DNA of 64,000 nucleotides from Protula sp. h YS-2021. Lineage: Eukaryota > Annelida > Polychaeta > Sabellida > Serpulidae. This document shows, piece by piece, positions 11,031-23,235 of this stretch (position 1 is its first letter; every line of letters starts with the position of its first letter). The notes beneath the pieces were generated by a model. The model had not been told where the DNA came from. It made no database searches and saw nothing but the letters and a program-made list of their open reading frames with translations. The translations under genes and the position numbers were made by a program. Location: positions 27,420,882-27,484,881 of the forward strand of contig OX457031.1 in the NCBI GenBank assembly GCA_949752745.1, given 5' to 3'.

Positions 11031-11939
11031 AAAATGCCTCTAATTTGACAAATTTTCAAGAGGCCTGCCTAGGGAACATTCGTACAAACTTGGAAAGGAA
11101 TCCAATCCAAATTGTTGGAGAAACATTTTGAAAATTGGACGCCAATGAATTAAAAAATAACCCCCATTTGGCCAATTTTTGCCGAATCGCAAAAAAATTT
11201 TCAAGACAGATCTACATACAGAACATTCGTACAAAATTTGAAAGGAATCCAATCAAAATTGTGGGCGAAGAGGCATTCTGACAATTGGAAACCAATAAAT
11301 TTAAAAATGTGCCCCCTCTTTCACCAATTTTAGGTGGATCGCAAAAAAAAGTAATTTCAAGAAAGGTCTACCTAGACAACAATCATCAAAATTTAACGAA
11401 AATCTGATCAAAACTGTAGGAGAATTTTTTTTTGAATATCGGCATTCAAATTTTTTAAATGGTTCCAATTTGGCCAGTTTTAGTGGATGGCCGAAAAAGT
11501 TAATTTTTGAAGAGTGGCTACCTATAAAACATTCTTAAAAATTTTCAAGAAAATCTGATCAAAATTATGCAAGGGAAAGCATTTTTAAAATTAGCTACCA
11601 AAAATTACAAATGCCCACATTAGTGCAATTTTGGCGAATAAAAATTGCCCCCCCCCCTCCATTTGGCAAATTTTTGGCGGGTACGAAATTTAAAGACAAT
11701 CTGATCAAAATTATGGGAGAAGAATTCGGAAAACTGGCATCCAAAAAAATTAAATGCGCCCATTTGGCCAATTTTTGGCGGATTGAAAGGAATCCGATCA
11801 AAACTGAAGAAGAAGCATTTTAAGTAATTTTAAGTAAAAGTTTAAATACGTACATACGCACACACGTACATACAGACGACGGATATCCCCCTCTACTAGT
11901 GTGATAATACCAGCCCGACATAGTCGTCTGGGTTAAAAA
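11031..11939 (+). mobile_element. Family B cores and 3' end
   Basis: Five to six diverged B core units are followed by an (ACAT/ACGT) tail (ACGTACATACGCACACACG) and GACGGATATCCCCC. The 3' hairpin then has ACCAGCCCGAC, loop ATA, and GTCGTCTGGGTT before AAAAAG. The long C run at about 11,649-11,657 sits at the usual AATGCCCCCC position. Confidence 0.65.
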
Positions 11940-13424
11940 GGGGGTGTTATTTGAAAATCAGCACTCCACGTTTAGGGGTCGTTTTAAAAACTCATGGACA
12001 CGCATGGTAACCTGTTGGTACCTGAGTGGGATATTATTGAAACAATACGCATCGATGGAAATATATCAGGTATGTTTCGATTTATAGCTTCTTACAAAAG
12101 AGAGCGTGCTTTTTGTATCATTTTCCATTCAATCTGTTTTTAAACTACCGTAATCTAACCCTTTACGGTATTGAGATTGAAGTGAATTCATCAAACAACA
12201 TCGGTTATTTGTGGATCACTTGCAACTGAGTGGGTTGCCTCAAATAGAAAAACCAAACTTTCATGAAAGTGTTATTTATAAAATATTGAAGTCTGATGTG
12301 GGTGGGGATTGATTTAAATTGATACATAATCTTTTCTGTATGTGACAAAGACAGATTGTGTAATGCTGGCAACTGTAACAGAAGCATATACGTGTGTTTT
12401 ATGACTAAGCGATGTATCATTCTCTGTGTGTGTGCTTTTTGTTATTTCAGTTGCGACACCTTCAGCAGCAATTACGAATTCCATTGAAGGGTTAGGTTTG
12501 AACATGAGGTCAGAATTTTGCCATCTCCTGCGATAAATCTGGGTCAAAGTTCAGGTCTCGAAGTGACCCTTACTGTAACTACCAGAACCCAGTGAGGTCC
12601 TAAAATGAGTGTGTTGGTTATATGATTTCTTTAAAGAAACGGTCGATCCTTATATCAAAAGTGAGCTCAAAATCTCTCGAGATAACACAGGTCACGTGAC
12701 CTCTGACTCTGAAAATCTACGCCAAAACGCACATCACGAATGGTAAACCTTACGTAACTCCGTTTGAGTACGAAAATAATGTCAAACGTCTTTTATCTAA
12801 AACTGTTTTCGAGAAATTACTGGTCACATGACCTTTGACCTAGATTTGACCTAGACTTTGACCAAGTCCGTAGGAGGTGGAGAACGCAGATGAGGGCGAA
12901 ATTCAATAACGCTTTCCGAGGTAACAAAGTCACATAACCTTTAACCTTAAAAGTCAAAGTTTGGATCACGTACAAAGTTACAATTATGTCACTTCGTAGA
13001 GGGCACGCAGTCCAAAAATGAGGTCAAATTTGATCTATCTCTAACGGTTTCAGAAAGCTGACTAGATCAAGTAAGTGTTGGCCTTGAAAAATCAAGCTCA
13101 AAGTTCACGAAGTTACCCATGATGTGACAAATGCGGATTGACTTTCTACAAGTCGACGTAATAAATTGTCTCAATTCAGAGCACTTCGAATTATGCTTGA
13201 AAGATGTACTGTGGTAGTTACCTGTGTATTTTGCGGCTCTCGACATCATGAAACCACAAGATAATCTGATTTGTTTGTTTGGTGTTTAACGTCAGGTTCT
13301 CCAACCATGATAGGTATATTGGGACGCACTTTCTAAAGAACATCATGATCTGAAAAGATTAAGAACATATTACTTAAATTTTTCTGTAGAACCAATTCGG
13401 AAATTTATAAAATATATGCTGAAA
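11940..13424. other. Mostly unique stretch with GGTCACGTGACC-type repeats
   Basis: 12,000-12,540 has no recognised repeat. 12,540-13,110 carries several imperfect copies of a block with RAGGTCACATGACCTTTGACC and GAGGTCAAAT; one is the perfect palindrome GGTCACGTGACC at 12,690-12,701. Related blocks occur near 23,460 and 24,010. 13,267-13,300 has TTTGTTTGTTTGGTGTTTAA, a style of repeat I associate with molluscs (weak). No convincing coding frame was found. Confidence 0.5.
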
Positions 13425-14224
13425 CAAGAATATCCAGGGACATTCTGACAAGCCGAGATCTAGCGAATCAAGTATCAATAGTTTATATTGTCGCCCAAAA
13501 GTGGTGGTCATTTTAACAGGAATGTCCAGGGTCACTGTGACCAGCCGAGGTCCAGTGACTCAATTATCAATAACCTTGTATGATCACCAAAAATCGGCAG
13601 TTATATTTCATACACCGGTTGATGAAAATTCGTACACAATTTTACAGTAATCCATTCAAAATTGGCTACTAAATTGTTTTATGAATGCCCCCGCTTGGCC
13701 TATTTTTTGCGGAACGCCTAAAATTCAACATTTCACGAGAGGACCCCCTAACGAACACTAACGCAAAATTTGAAGACAAACAGATCAAAATTGTGGGAGA
13801 CAAAGCATGTTGAAAACTGGCAACAAACAAAAAATGAAAGCGCCCCGTTTAGACAACATTTGGTGGATCACCAAAACAAAAGGTAATTTTCAAGAGAGGA
13901 CAGCCTAGTGAACATTTATGCAAAATTTGACGGCAGTCCTATCCAAATTGTTTGGGGGGGGGGAACCTTTAAAAAATTTGTTACCAAAAAAAATTGCAAT
14001 GAACCCATGTGGCCAATTTTTGGTGGATCGCCAAAAAAGTATTTTTTCGGACCGCCTAGGGAATATTTATGCAATATTTGAAGGCAATTCAATCAATCTA
14101 ACCTGTGGGGAAAAAAACCTTTGGAAAATCAAACAAGAATGTCCAGGGACATTGTGACCAGCAGAGATCTGGTGAATCTATGAATTAGCGTGTATATTTG
14201 CCAAAAAGTGGTAGTCACACTGTA
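13425..14224 (+). repeat. Three successive family B 5' ends with core fragments
   Basis: B 5' ends start near 13,425 (CAAGAATATCCAGGGACATT), 13,519 (CAGGAATGTCCAGGGTCACT) and 14,130 (CAAGAATGTCCAGGGACATT). Each is followed by GACCAGCCGAG-type motif, and the later ones lie inside B sequence. Core units fill 13,640-14,125 and include a G9-type run at about 13,955-13,963. Confidence 0.6.
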
Positions 14225-15145
14225 CAAGTTTGTCCAAGGACAAAGTCCCAGCTTACGAAAAGCGATAAGACCAATTCCAGCGTGCATGAACAAGGAGACT
14301 TCCCTGAAAAAAATGGGCTTCAAAAGACGAGATGGCAACGACCTAGCTAAATAGTTAATTTAGCAACGGACCCGAACATAGACCGATAAATACATGAAGA
14401 GATTTGTTTCCCACAAAAATCGGAAACAGATCTTGCGTTTCTCTGGTAGACTGGGTAATCTACCAGGGATACCTTCGAACAACGTATCGAAATTGCATGC
14501 ACACACGTGTACTGTTGACATGTACTGTGGGATATAAACAATTATTTCAAGGAGCAGAAACGACCAGTGAATGGTGATATGACCAAACACACGTGATTGC
14601 GTTTGCGTTTGAATTTGAGAAGAAGAAAACGCCGTGTCTAAGACACTCTTAAGTTTTAATGTTTTGGTATGTATTACTTTGCGGGGTTTGCATTGCGAAC
14701 CAGTGCCCATGTTTATTTAACTTCCATTGATGTGCGGTTTGCATTTCGGACCAGTGCGCATATGTTTATTTAACTTGGTGTCGATGCGCGGTTTTTCTTT
14801 AGGACAAATGCGCATGATTACTTAACTTGTTTTGATGCGCAGTTTCCATTTCGGACCAGTCCGCCTATTTATTTAGCTTGTGTTGATGCGCGTTTCACTT
14901 TTCGGACCAGTGCGCATGTTTACTTAACGTGCACTGATGCGCGGTTCGCATTTCGGACCATGCGCATGTTTGTTTAGCTTGTATTGATGCGCGTTTCACT
15001 TTTCGAACCAGTGCGCATGTTTATTTAATTTGCGTTGATGCGCCGTTCTTATTTTAAACCGGTTCGCATTTCGAACGGTGGGCATGTTTATTTAACTTGT
15101 TTCGATGCGTGGTCCGCATTTCGGACAAATGCCCATGGTTTATTC
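14225..15145 (+). mobile_element. Family A element, 5' end plus 51-bp array (A2)
   Basis: Starts CAAGTTTGTCCAAGGACAAA, where TTGTCC pairs with GGACAA, then CCCAGCTTACG (14,247-14,257). It lies about 95 bp inside a B element, right after its GGTAGTCACACTGTA. The first 180 bp match 2,929-3,110; the middle is unrelated to A1; then the 51-bp array runs to about 15,145. There it is fused directly to B core (TTTTTTGGCGGATCGCC), so the 3' part of A is missing. Confidence 0.65.
14690..15140. repeat. 51-bp minisatellite, second array
   Basis: About eight to nine diverged units on GCATTTCGGACCAGTGCGCA and TTTATTTAACTTG, in the same orientation as the arrays at 3,366-3,667 and 17,803-18,020. Confidence 0.8.
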
Positions 15146-17080
15146 AACTTCCATTTTTTGGCGGATCGCCAAAAACAAGTAGTTTTTCAAAAGGGGCCTA
15201 CCTAGAGAAGAGGCGACCAAAAAACTATAACTGCCCCCATTTGGCCATTGTTTTGGCGGTTCGCCAAAAAGATATAACTTTTCAAGAAAGGCTTATATAG
15301 AAAACAATGGTACAAAATAGGAACGCAATCCATAAAAGTTGTAAGAGAAGAAGCATTTTAAAAGGAGACACCAAAAAATAACAAAAATGCCCACAATTTG
15401 GCGGATTGTCAAAAAAGTAAATTTTTAAACAAGGACCACGGTAGGGATAGTCAAAATTTAAAGAAAATCCGATCAAAATTGTTCGAGAAGAACCATTTTG
15501 AAAATTGGCGGCAAAAAAATTTAAATGACCCCCACTTAACCAATTTTTGGCGGATCGTCAAAAAAGTACATTTTTCAAGACAGGCCTACCTTGAAAATAA
15601 CTGTTCAAAATTAGAAAGGAATCAGATCAAAATTGTAGAAGCATTTTGAAAACTAGACACCAAAAAATTAAAAAAAAAAAACCATTTAGACAATTTTTGG
15701 CGGATCGCGAAAAATAAGTAATTTTTCAAAAGAGGCATACCTAGAAAAAGTTCGTACAAAATTTGAAAAAAAATCTTATCAAAATTATGGGAGAAGAAGC
15801 ATTTTAAAAATTGACAACCAAAAAATTTTAAATGCCCCCCACTTAGCCAATTTTTGGCCGACCGCCAAAAAAGAATAATTTTTAAAGAGAGGCCTATCTA
15901 GAGAACATTCGTATAAAATTTGAGAAGGACCGATCAAAACTGAAGGAGAAGCATTTTAAGTAAAAGTTTATACATACACACATACATACGTACATACAGA
16001 CGACGGATGCCCCTCTATTGATGCGATAAGATAAGGCCTCTATGACCTCTATTTGACCAGTTTTTGATGGATCGTCAGAAGTTCAAGACAGGCCTAAGCA
16101 GTAAGTATTCGTACAAAATTTAAACGGAATGCTATCCAAATTGTGGAGTAGAAGTAAAACCTCCATTACTGAACACCTCCCAATAGTGAGCACCTTCTAT
16201 AATGGACGAGTTGTCTCTGTCCCAGATTCTATCAATCGATTTTTCACAATTTACGTTATCATACGTTATTTTTTGCTTTAGAAACTTTTTTGCCCTAATT
16301 TCATTTGGGGACCTTATGGCTGGGGACGTTTTGTGTTAAATTCTATTACGACAAATCATTATATCCGAAATGGTGTGCACATCGCACAATTGCTAGGTCC
16401 AACGTACTTTTTGGCAATTTTTTCCGCTTTTGTCAGCTTTTCACCGATTTCAAAAATAATACGACGGCGCACATCTGAAATATATGCATTTTCACTGTGA
16501 AAGGTCGCAGGTCAGTACGACAAATAGCTATATGCGAAGAAGTGCGGACAAAACATGACACAATTGCTAAGTCCAAAGTAATTTCTGGAAAATTTTGACA
16601 AGTTGTCATTTCGTCAATTTTTAACAGATTTCAAAAATAGTAGGACGATGCACATCTACAAATTATACAAACGGACACGCTCATAACTATATATCTCGTT
16701 CACACGGGGATACACATTATAAATGCCCCCATTTGGCAAAATTTTGGCGAATCGACAAAAAATGTAAATCTTCAAAAGAGAAGCATCTGGAGAACAATCG
16801 TACAAAATTGAACAGAAATCCCATCCTAATTGTGGGAGAAGAATTCTGAATTGGCTGTTAAATATTTTTAAATGCCCCTCCCCCGCCTCCCCCCCCCCCC
16901 CCCCCCCTAGTTAGACACTTTTTTGGCGGATGTTCAAAAGCATTTTGAAAATTGGCTACCTAAAAATTATAAATGCCCCTATTTCGCCAATTTTTGGCGG
17001 ATCGCAAAAAAGGTAATTTTTCACGAGAGGCCTACGTAAAGAACATTCGTACAAAATATGAAAGGAATCTGAAGAAAACT
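15146..17080 (+). repeat. Family B cores with an embedded D-type module
   Basis: Core units of about 155 bp run to 15,960. A decayed B 3' end follows (ACATACGTACATACAGACGA, GGATGCCCCTC) near 15,970-16,035. More core leads to the pogo-like block at 16,153-16,250 and D-type cores ending in TATCTCGTTCACACGGGGATA at about 16,689-16,710, then B core again up to D4. The run of C near 16,887-16,906 is at the usual core position. Confidence 0.6.
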
Positions 17081-17802
17081 AGAGCCTCAGTACGGCAGGA
17101 TCCCCCGTGAAGCAGTAAAGTAAAATGCACGTAAAAGTTACAGGTAAAAATTAACGATTTTTGACAGCTTTCCTAACTTGAATTTTTGGCAGATCTTCAA
17201 AATAATAACTTCAATTTATGTATTTCAACAAACGTCGAATGCAGAAATGTAACTATCACACAGTAACGGTCACACAAACATCGTGTCACGGCTAAGTTAA
17301 CGCAAAAAATTCACAAATTTTGGCAATTTCCCACGACGTCAATTTTTCCCCATTTTGACGATAATGCCACGCTGCACATCTTCAATATATATATATATTC
17401 ACCATGCAAGCTTTCAGGTTCCTATGACAATCCGTTCTATGAGAAGTCGGCTGGACAAAACATCGTCTCACGGCTAAGTTCAAGCCAAAAATTTACCATT
17501 TTTGACAATTTCCCACGACGCCAATTATTTCCCCATTTTGACGATAATGCCACGTTGCACATCTTCAATATATATATTTTTACCATGCAAGGTTTCACGT
17601 TCCTATGACAATCACTTCTATGAGAAGTCGGCCGGACAAAACATCGTCTCACGGTTAAGTTCAAGCCAAAAATTCGCCATTTTCGACAATTTCCCACGAC
17701 GTCAATTTTTGGCCGATTTTGACAATAATGCCACGTTGCACATCTTCAATATATATATTTTATCCATGTAAGGTTTCAGGTTCCTATGAAAATCACTTCT
17801 AT
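17081..17802 (+). mobile_element. Family D element, 3'-truncated (D4)
   Basis: Starts CTAGAGCCTCAGTACGGC and the motif ATCCCCCGTGAAGC, inserted in B core after GGAATCTGAAGAAA. Tandem units of 180-182 bp follow, marked by TCACGGCTAAGTT at about 17,286 and 17,468 and TCACGGTTAAGTT at 17,650. Each unit has CACGTTGCACATCTTCAATA and CCATGCAAGGTTTCA. The last unit stops at about 17,802, where the 51-bp array of family A begins. No 3' hairpin is present. Confidence 0.65.
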
Positions 17803-18407
17803 GTTTATTTAACTTGTGTTAATGTGGGCTGCTTATTTTGGACCAGTGCGCATGTTTACTTAATTTGCGTTGATGCGCGGTTCTTATTTTAGAAAAGTGG
17901 GCATGTTGATGTAACTTGTGTTGATGCGCATTTCGCATTTTGGACCAGTGCGCAAGTTTGGTTAACGTGCGTTGATGCGCGGTTTCCATTTCGGACCAGG
18001 GCCCATGTTTATTTAACAAAAATTCCGAGAAAAGTTTTTCAATTAACTCAAAAGGCACAAGCCGTATGCATGACTAACTAGAAGGCTCATACCAAACATA
18101 AATGACATCTGATAAAAATTGTAGGAGGAAATGCATTTTTAATTTTTTCTTCAAAAATTCCCCCAAAATACCCTAATCGACTCTAAAAACACAAGCCGTA
18201 ATCAAGAGCCCATGAGCATGCCTCACACCCAAAATAAATGATTTCTGATCAAAACTGTAGCAGAAGATGCATTTTGAGGTATTTTCTTAAAAAATCCCCA
18301 ACCCAAAAAAAAAAAAAAAGAAATTCCCAAATCGAGCAAAAAAGCATCAGCCACATGCCCAACCTTCCTAGCGATGCCTCATACTAAAAACAAATGAAAT
18401 CGGATAA

Positions 18408-20837
18408 CAAGCATGTCCAGGGACATGGTGACCAGCCGTGACCTACAGAATATATATCCAAGCATCACAGACAAAATCATGATCAAATTCGCAGACAGCG
18501 GTTACGAAAAAAGCCGTAACTGAATGGAGAAAATATTCGCTCACTTGATCGGTGTAGTTGTGGCTGATGAGGAGTCATTCTTTCAATTCTTTCATAAGGG
18601 GAAAAAATTAAAAAATGCCCCCCATTTGGCCAATATTTGGCGGATCGCCAAAATTAGTCATTTTTCAAACGAGGCCTACCTAGGGAGTATTCGTGCAAAA
18701 TTTGAAGAAAATCTGATCAAAATTGTGGGAGAAGAAGCATTTTGAAAATTGGCAACCACAAAATCACAAATGTCCCCCATTTAGCCAATTTTAGGCGGAT
18801 CACCAAAAAGAGCAAATTTTCAAGAGAGGTCTACCCAGAGAACAAGTATCAAAAATCGGAAAAGAATCCGATCAAAATTGTGGGAGAAAAAGGAATTTGA
18901 AAATTTGACACCAAAAAATTAAAAAATGTCCCCCATTTAGCCAATTTTTAACGGATCGCCAAATTGAGTAATTTTTCAAAAGAGGCCTACCTAGGGAATA
19001 TTCGTGCAAAATTTGAAGAAAATCTGACCAAAATTGTGGGAGAAGAAGCATTTTGAAAATTGGCAACCACAAAATTACAAATGTCCCCCATTTAGCCAAT
19101 TTTTGGCGGATCGCCAAAAAGAGTAATTTTTCAAGAGAGGTCTACCCAGAGAAGAACTAATCAAAATTGGAAAAGAATCCGATCAAAATTGTGGGAGAAG
19201 AAGCAATTTGAAAATTTGACACCAAAAAATTAAAAAATGTCCCCCATTTGGCCAATTTTTGGCGGATCGCAAAAACGAGTAATTTTTCAAAAGAAGTTAA
19301 CCTAGGGAATATTCGTGCAAAATTTGAAAAAAATCTGATCAAAATTGTGGGAGTAGAAGCATTTTGAAAATTGGCAACCACAAAATTACAAATGTCCCCC
19401 ATTTGGCCAATTTTTGGCGGATCACCCAAAAAAGTAATTTTTCAAGAGACATCTACCTTGAGAACAACTATCAACAATTGAAAAAGAATCCGATCAAAAT
19501 TGTGCGAGAAGAAGCAATTTGAAAATTGTAAACCAAAAAATTTGAAAATGTCCCCCATTTCGCCAATTTTTGGCGAATCGACAAAATACGTTATTTTTCA
19601 AAAGAGGTCTACCTAGGGAATATGGGTGCAAAATTTGTAAACAATCTGATCAAAATTGTGGGAGAAAAAGCATTTTGAAAATTAGCAGCCACAAAATCAC
19701 AAATGTCCCCCATTTGGCCAATTTTTGGCGGATCACCCAAAAAAGTAATTTTTCAAGAGACATCTACCTTGAGAACAACTATCAACAATTGAAAAAGAAT
19801 CCGATCAAAATTGTGCGAGAAGAAGCAATTTGAAAATTGTAAACCAAAAAATTTGAAAATGTCCCCCATTTCGCCAATTTTTGGCGAATCGACAAAATAC
19901 GTTATTTTTCAAAAGAGGTCTACCTAGGAAATATGGGTGCAAAATTTGTAAACAATCTGATCAAAATTGTGGGAGAAAAAGCATTTTGAAAATTAGCAGC
20001 CACAAAATCACAAATGTCCCCCATTTGGCCAATTTTTGGCGGATCGCCAAAAAAAGTAATTTTTCAAGAGAGGTCTACCTTGAGAACAAACAACAAAAAC
20101 TGAAAAGGGATCCGATTAAAATTGTGCGAGAAGAAGCAATTGAAAATTTGACACCAAAAAATTAAAAAATGTCCCCCATTTAGCCAATTTTTGGCGGATC
20201 GCCAAATTGAGTAATTTTTCAAAAGAGGCCTACCTAGGGAGTATTCGTGCAAATTTGAAGAAAATCTGACCAAAATTGTGGGAGAAGAAGCATTTTGAAA
20301 ATTGGCAACCACAAAATTAAAATTACAATTACAAAGAGTAATTTTTCAAGAGAGGTCTACCTAGAGAACAACTATCCAAAATTGGAAAGGAATCCGATCA
20401 AAATTGGCAATTAGAAGAAGCAATTTGAAAATTTGACACCAAAAAATTAAAAAATGTCCCCCATTTGGCCAATTTTTGGCGGATCGCTAAAATGAGTAAT
20501 TTTTCAAAAGAGGCCTACCTAGGGAATATTCGTGCAAAATTTGAAGAAAATCTGATCAAAATTGTGGGAGAAGAAGCATTTTGAAAATTGGCAACCGAAA
20601 AAATTCAAATGTCCCCCATTTAGCCAATTTTTGGCGGATCGCCAAAAAAAAATAATTTTTAAAGAGAGGCCTACCTAGAGAACATTCGTGTATAATTTGA
20701 GAGGAATCCGATCAAAACTGAAGGAGAAGAAGCATTTTAAGTAAAAGTTTACACACGTACATACACACATACATACGGACGACGGATACCCCTCTATTGA
20801 TAAGATAAGACCAGCCCGACATAGTCGGCTGGTCTAA
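18408..20837 (+). mobile_element. Full-length family B element (B3) inside A3
   Basis: 5' end CAAGCATGTCCAGGGACATG (hairpin) and GTGACCAGCCG. The core has about 13 units of 155/156 bp. Then come an (ACAT)n tail, GACGGATACCCC and the hairpin in which AGACCAGCCCGAC pairs with GTCGGCTGGTCT around ATA (20,808-20,835), ending in AAAAA. The flanks rejoin to one J unit: AAATGAAATCGGATAA on the left, GTGTAGGAGGAAATGC on the right. The 5' motif GACCAGCCG and the 3' CGGCTGGTC are exact reverse complements. Confidence 0.8.
18641..20720 (+). repeat. 155/156-bp units alternating as a 311-bp dimer
   Basis: The CGGA/CGAA landmark lies at 18641, 18796, 18952, 19107, 19263, 19418, 19574, 19729, 19885, 20040 and 20195, so spacings alternate 155 and 156. 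Two unit types alternate: one with CTACCTAGGGAATATTCGTG, the other with CTACCTAGAGAACAACTATC. 19,421-19,731 and 19,732-20,042 are nearly identical 311-bp blocks. One unit near 20,330 is partly deleted. Confidence 0.9.
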
Positions 20838-21794
20838 AAAGTGTAGGAGGAAATGCATTCTGAATTTTTTTCCTTTAAAAATTCCCCAAAATCCCATGAT
20901 CGACTCAAAAAGCACAAGTCGTATTCAAGAGCCCCTAAGCATGCCTCACACCGAAAATAAATGATATCTTATCAAAACTTTAGCAGAAGATGCAGTTTGA
21001 GGTATTTTCTTCAAAAATCCCACCCCCCCAAAAAAAAATCAGAAATCCCAAACGAGTCAAAAAGCATGAGTCATGCGCCCGACCCATCTAGCAATGCTTC
21101 ATACCAAAAAAAATCGGATAACAACTGTAGGAGGAAATGCATTTTGAAGCTTTTTCTTCAAAAATTTCCCAAAAATTTAAAAACCACCCGATCGACGAAA
21201 AAAGCAGAAGCCGTATGTATGACCACTTAGCGACACCTCAAACCAAAATAAATGAAATCGGTTAAAACTGTACGGGGAATTGCATTTTGAATTATCTTTG
21301 AAATTTTTTCTTCAAAAATTCCCCCAAAACACGAAAAAATGCCCGATCGACTGAAACAGCACAAGCCGTATGCACGACCCCTTAGGGATGCCTCATACCA
21401 AAAACAAAGACATCAGATCAAAAATGTAGAAGATACATTTCAAAAGTTGTTCCTCAAAAATTCCCCCAAAATTAAAAAAGCACCCGATCAACAAAAAAAG
21501 CAGAAACCGTACGCAAGACTCTATAGGGACACCTCATACCAAAAATAAATAACATTAGATCACAAATGTAGGAGGAGACACATTTTGAATTATTTTTGAT
21601 TTTTTTTCCTCCAAAATTTCCCAAAAATAGAAAAATTGTCTGACCGACTAAAAAACACAAGCCGTATGCATGACTCCTTTGGAGTGCCCAATGCTAAAAA
21701 TAAATCAAATCAAAATCAGATCAAAAATGTAGGAGAAAATACATTTTTTTCTTCAAGGATTCCCCCAAAATTCAAAAATCATCCGATCGACTAA

Positions 21795-22531
21795 CAAGCA
21801 TGTCCAAGAACATGACCCAGCCGAGTTACAAACAAGGAAAGAGAGGAAAACTGAAACGAATACCGTTAGGCTAAAAAATGAATTATGTAAAATGCATTTA
21901 ACTTGAATTTGGAAGCTTCCCGAAAAGGGATGTTGGAGAGGTTGAGTTTTTACGATTCACGTATTTACCGACATTTACACAATTTTACAAAAAAATTTAA
22001 AATTCCACCATTTCGGCATTCTTTGTCATTTGCGAAAAAAGCAAAGTCCAGGTGGAAAGAAACTTTCAATTAAAATTTTATAACTATTTGAAAAAGACTG
22101 AGAGAAATGGTTTGACAATTCGGTTATTTACTACCATTCATTCCAGTTTTTCCCAAATTTCAAAATTCCGCCATTTCGACAGTTTTTGGCGAACCGCGAA
22201 AAAAAATAATAGACAGGTAGGCGAACCCCTGGGGAACACCCTGCATAATATTGAAACGATTGGTTTAAAACTGTAGGAGAAGTAGCATTTTAAAAATGGG
22301 TCAACGGGCACAAAAAGTGCCGCCATTTTGCAGTTTTTCGCCAATCGTCAAAAAAATAATAGCCAATTGGGGGAGCACCCAGGAAACATTCCTGCGTAAT
22401 ATCAAAACAATTGGCGCAAAACTGTAGGAGGAGTAGCATTTTAAAGAAAAAGTTTAACATACGCATATACATTATTCAATCCCCCCATAGTGATACGACT
22501 AACCCAGTCCGACAAAGTCGACTGGGCTATA
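21795..22531 (+). mobile_element. Full-length family C element (C2) inside A3
   Basis: 5' end CAAGCATGTCCAAGAACATG and ACCCAGCCGAG. The interior includes GAGAGGTTGAGTTTTTACG, TGTCATTTGCGAAAAAAGC and two ~165-bp units with a GGCGAACC...GGGGAAC block. 3' hairpin: AACCCAGTCCGAC pairs with GTCGACTGGGCT around AAA (22,501-22,527). The flanks rejoin to the J unit (ATCCGATCGACTAA / AAAGCACAAACCGTATGC). It is closely related to C1. Confidence 0.75.
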
Positions 22532-22638
22532 AAAGCACAAACCGTATGCATGACTTCTTAGGGCTGCCTCATACCAAAAATAAATGACATCGGATCAAAA
22601 TTGTAGGAGGAGATGCATTTTGAAACAAAGGTTTACTA

Positions 22639-23235
22639 AACAAGCTATCTTCGAAGGCGCAGACCCCAACCGGGCACAAAGAGTCGCCATTTTGGCAATT
22701 TTTTGGCAACTTCAATATATACATATTCACGGCAAGGCAGCATATGCCTGGGATTAATATTTTTGGAGAACTCTCGTGGAAAGCACCCAAGTCTTACATT
22801 GGAGTTATCTTAACAAATCATAATTTTTGACAAATCGCCATTTTGGCAATTTTTGGCAAATTTAAAAAATACCACAACGTTGCACAACTTCATTATATAT
22901 ATTTTCACTGTACAAGGTTGCATATGCCTAGGGTAAATAATTTCGGAGAACTAGCGTGGAAACCACCTAAATCTTACATTACAGTTATCTAAAAAATTCG
23001 CAATTTTTGACAAGTCGCCATTTTGACAATTTTTTACCGATTTGAAAAAATAACACAACGTTGCACAACTTCAATATATATACTTGCACTGTGCAAGGTT
23101 GCATATGACTAGGGTAAATAGTTTCGGAGAACTTGCGTGGAAACAAAACAGCATCCAAAGTGTGACACACGGACGGATGGACGGACAGAGGGCAATCCCA
23201 TGGATCCCCCCTCCACCCCAGTTGGGGTCAAATAA
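22639..23235 (+). mobile_element. Full-length family I element (I1) inside A3
   Basis: 5' end CAAGCTATCTTCGAAGGCG (CTTCGAAG palindrome), motif GACCCCAACC at 22,662. Cores of about 184 bp carry CGTTGCACAACTTCAATATA, TTGCATATGACTAGGGTAAA and TTTCGGAGAACT. The tail is CGGACGGATGGACGGACAG. In the 3' hairpin ACCCC pairs with GGGGT around AGTT (23,213-23,226), then CAAATAA. The 5' GACCCCAAC is the complement of the 3' GTTGGGGTC. The same site is empty at 4,671-4,690. Confidence 0.8.

Larger units (their letters stand above)
5339..11939 (+). repeat. Nested pile of family B elements
   Basis: B 5' ends (CAAGAATGTCCAGGGACATT-like, then GTGACCAGCC) appear at 5,339, 6,486 and 8,194 (degenerate), and the only B 3' end is near 11,880-11,939. 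Between them run B core units of about 155 bp, whose landmarks are GGCCAATTTTTGGCGGATCG, CGTACAAAATTTGAAAGG, GATCAAAATTGTGGGAGAAG and AATGCCCCCC. B has been inserted into B, and the pile is further interrupted by F3 (5,696-6,168), C1 (7,017-7,725), D2 (8,790-10,208) and a D-type module (10,262-11,030). All are in plus orientation. No protein gene is visible; the short open frames are core-repeat artefacts. Confidence 0.7.

Noticed and set aside
19570..20165. Two similar ~90-codon frames in tandem
   Set aside because: They are copies of the 311-bp dimer; 311 is not a multiple of three and other units break the frame.
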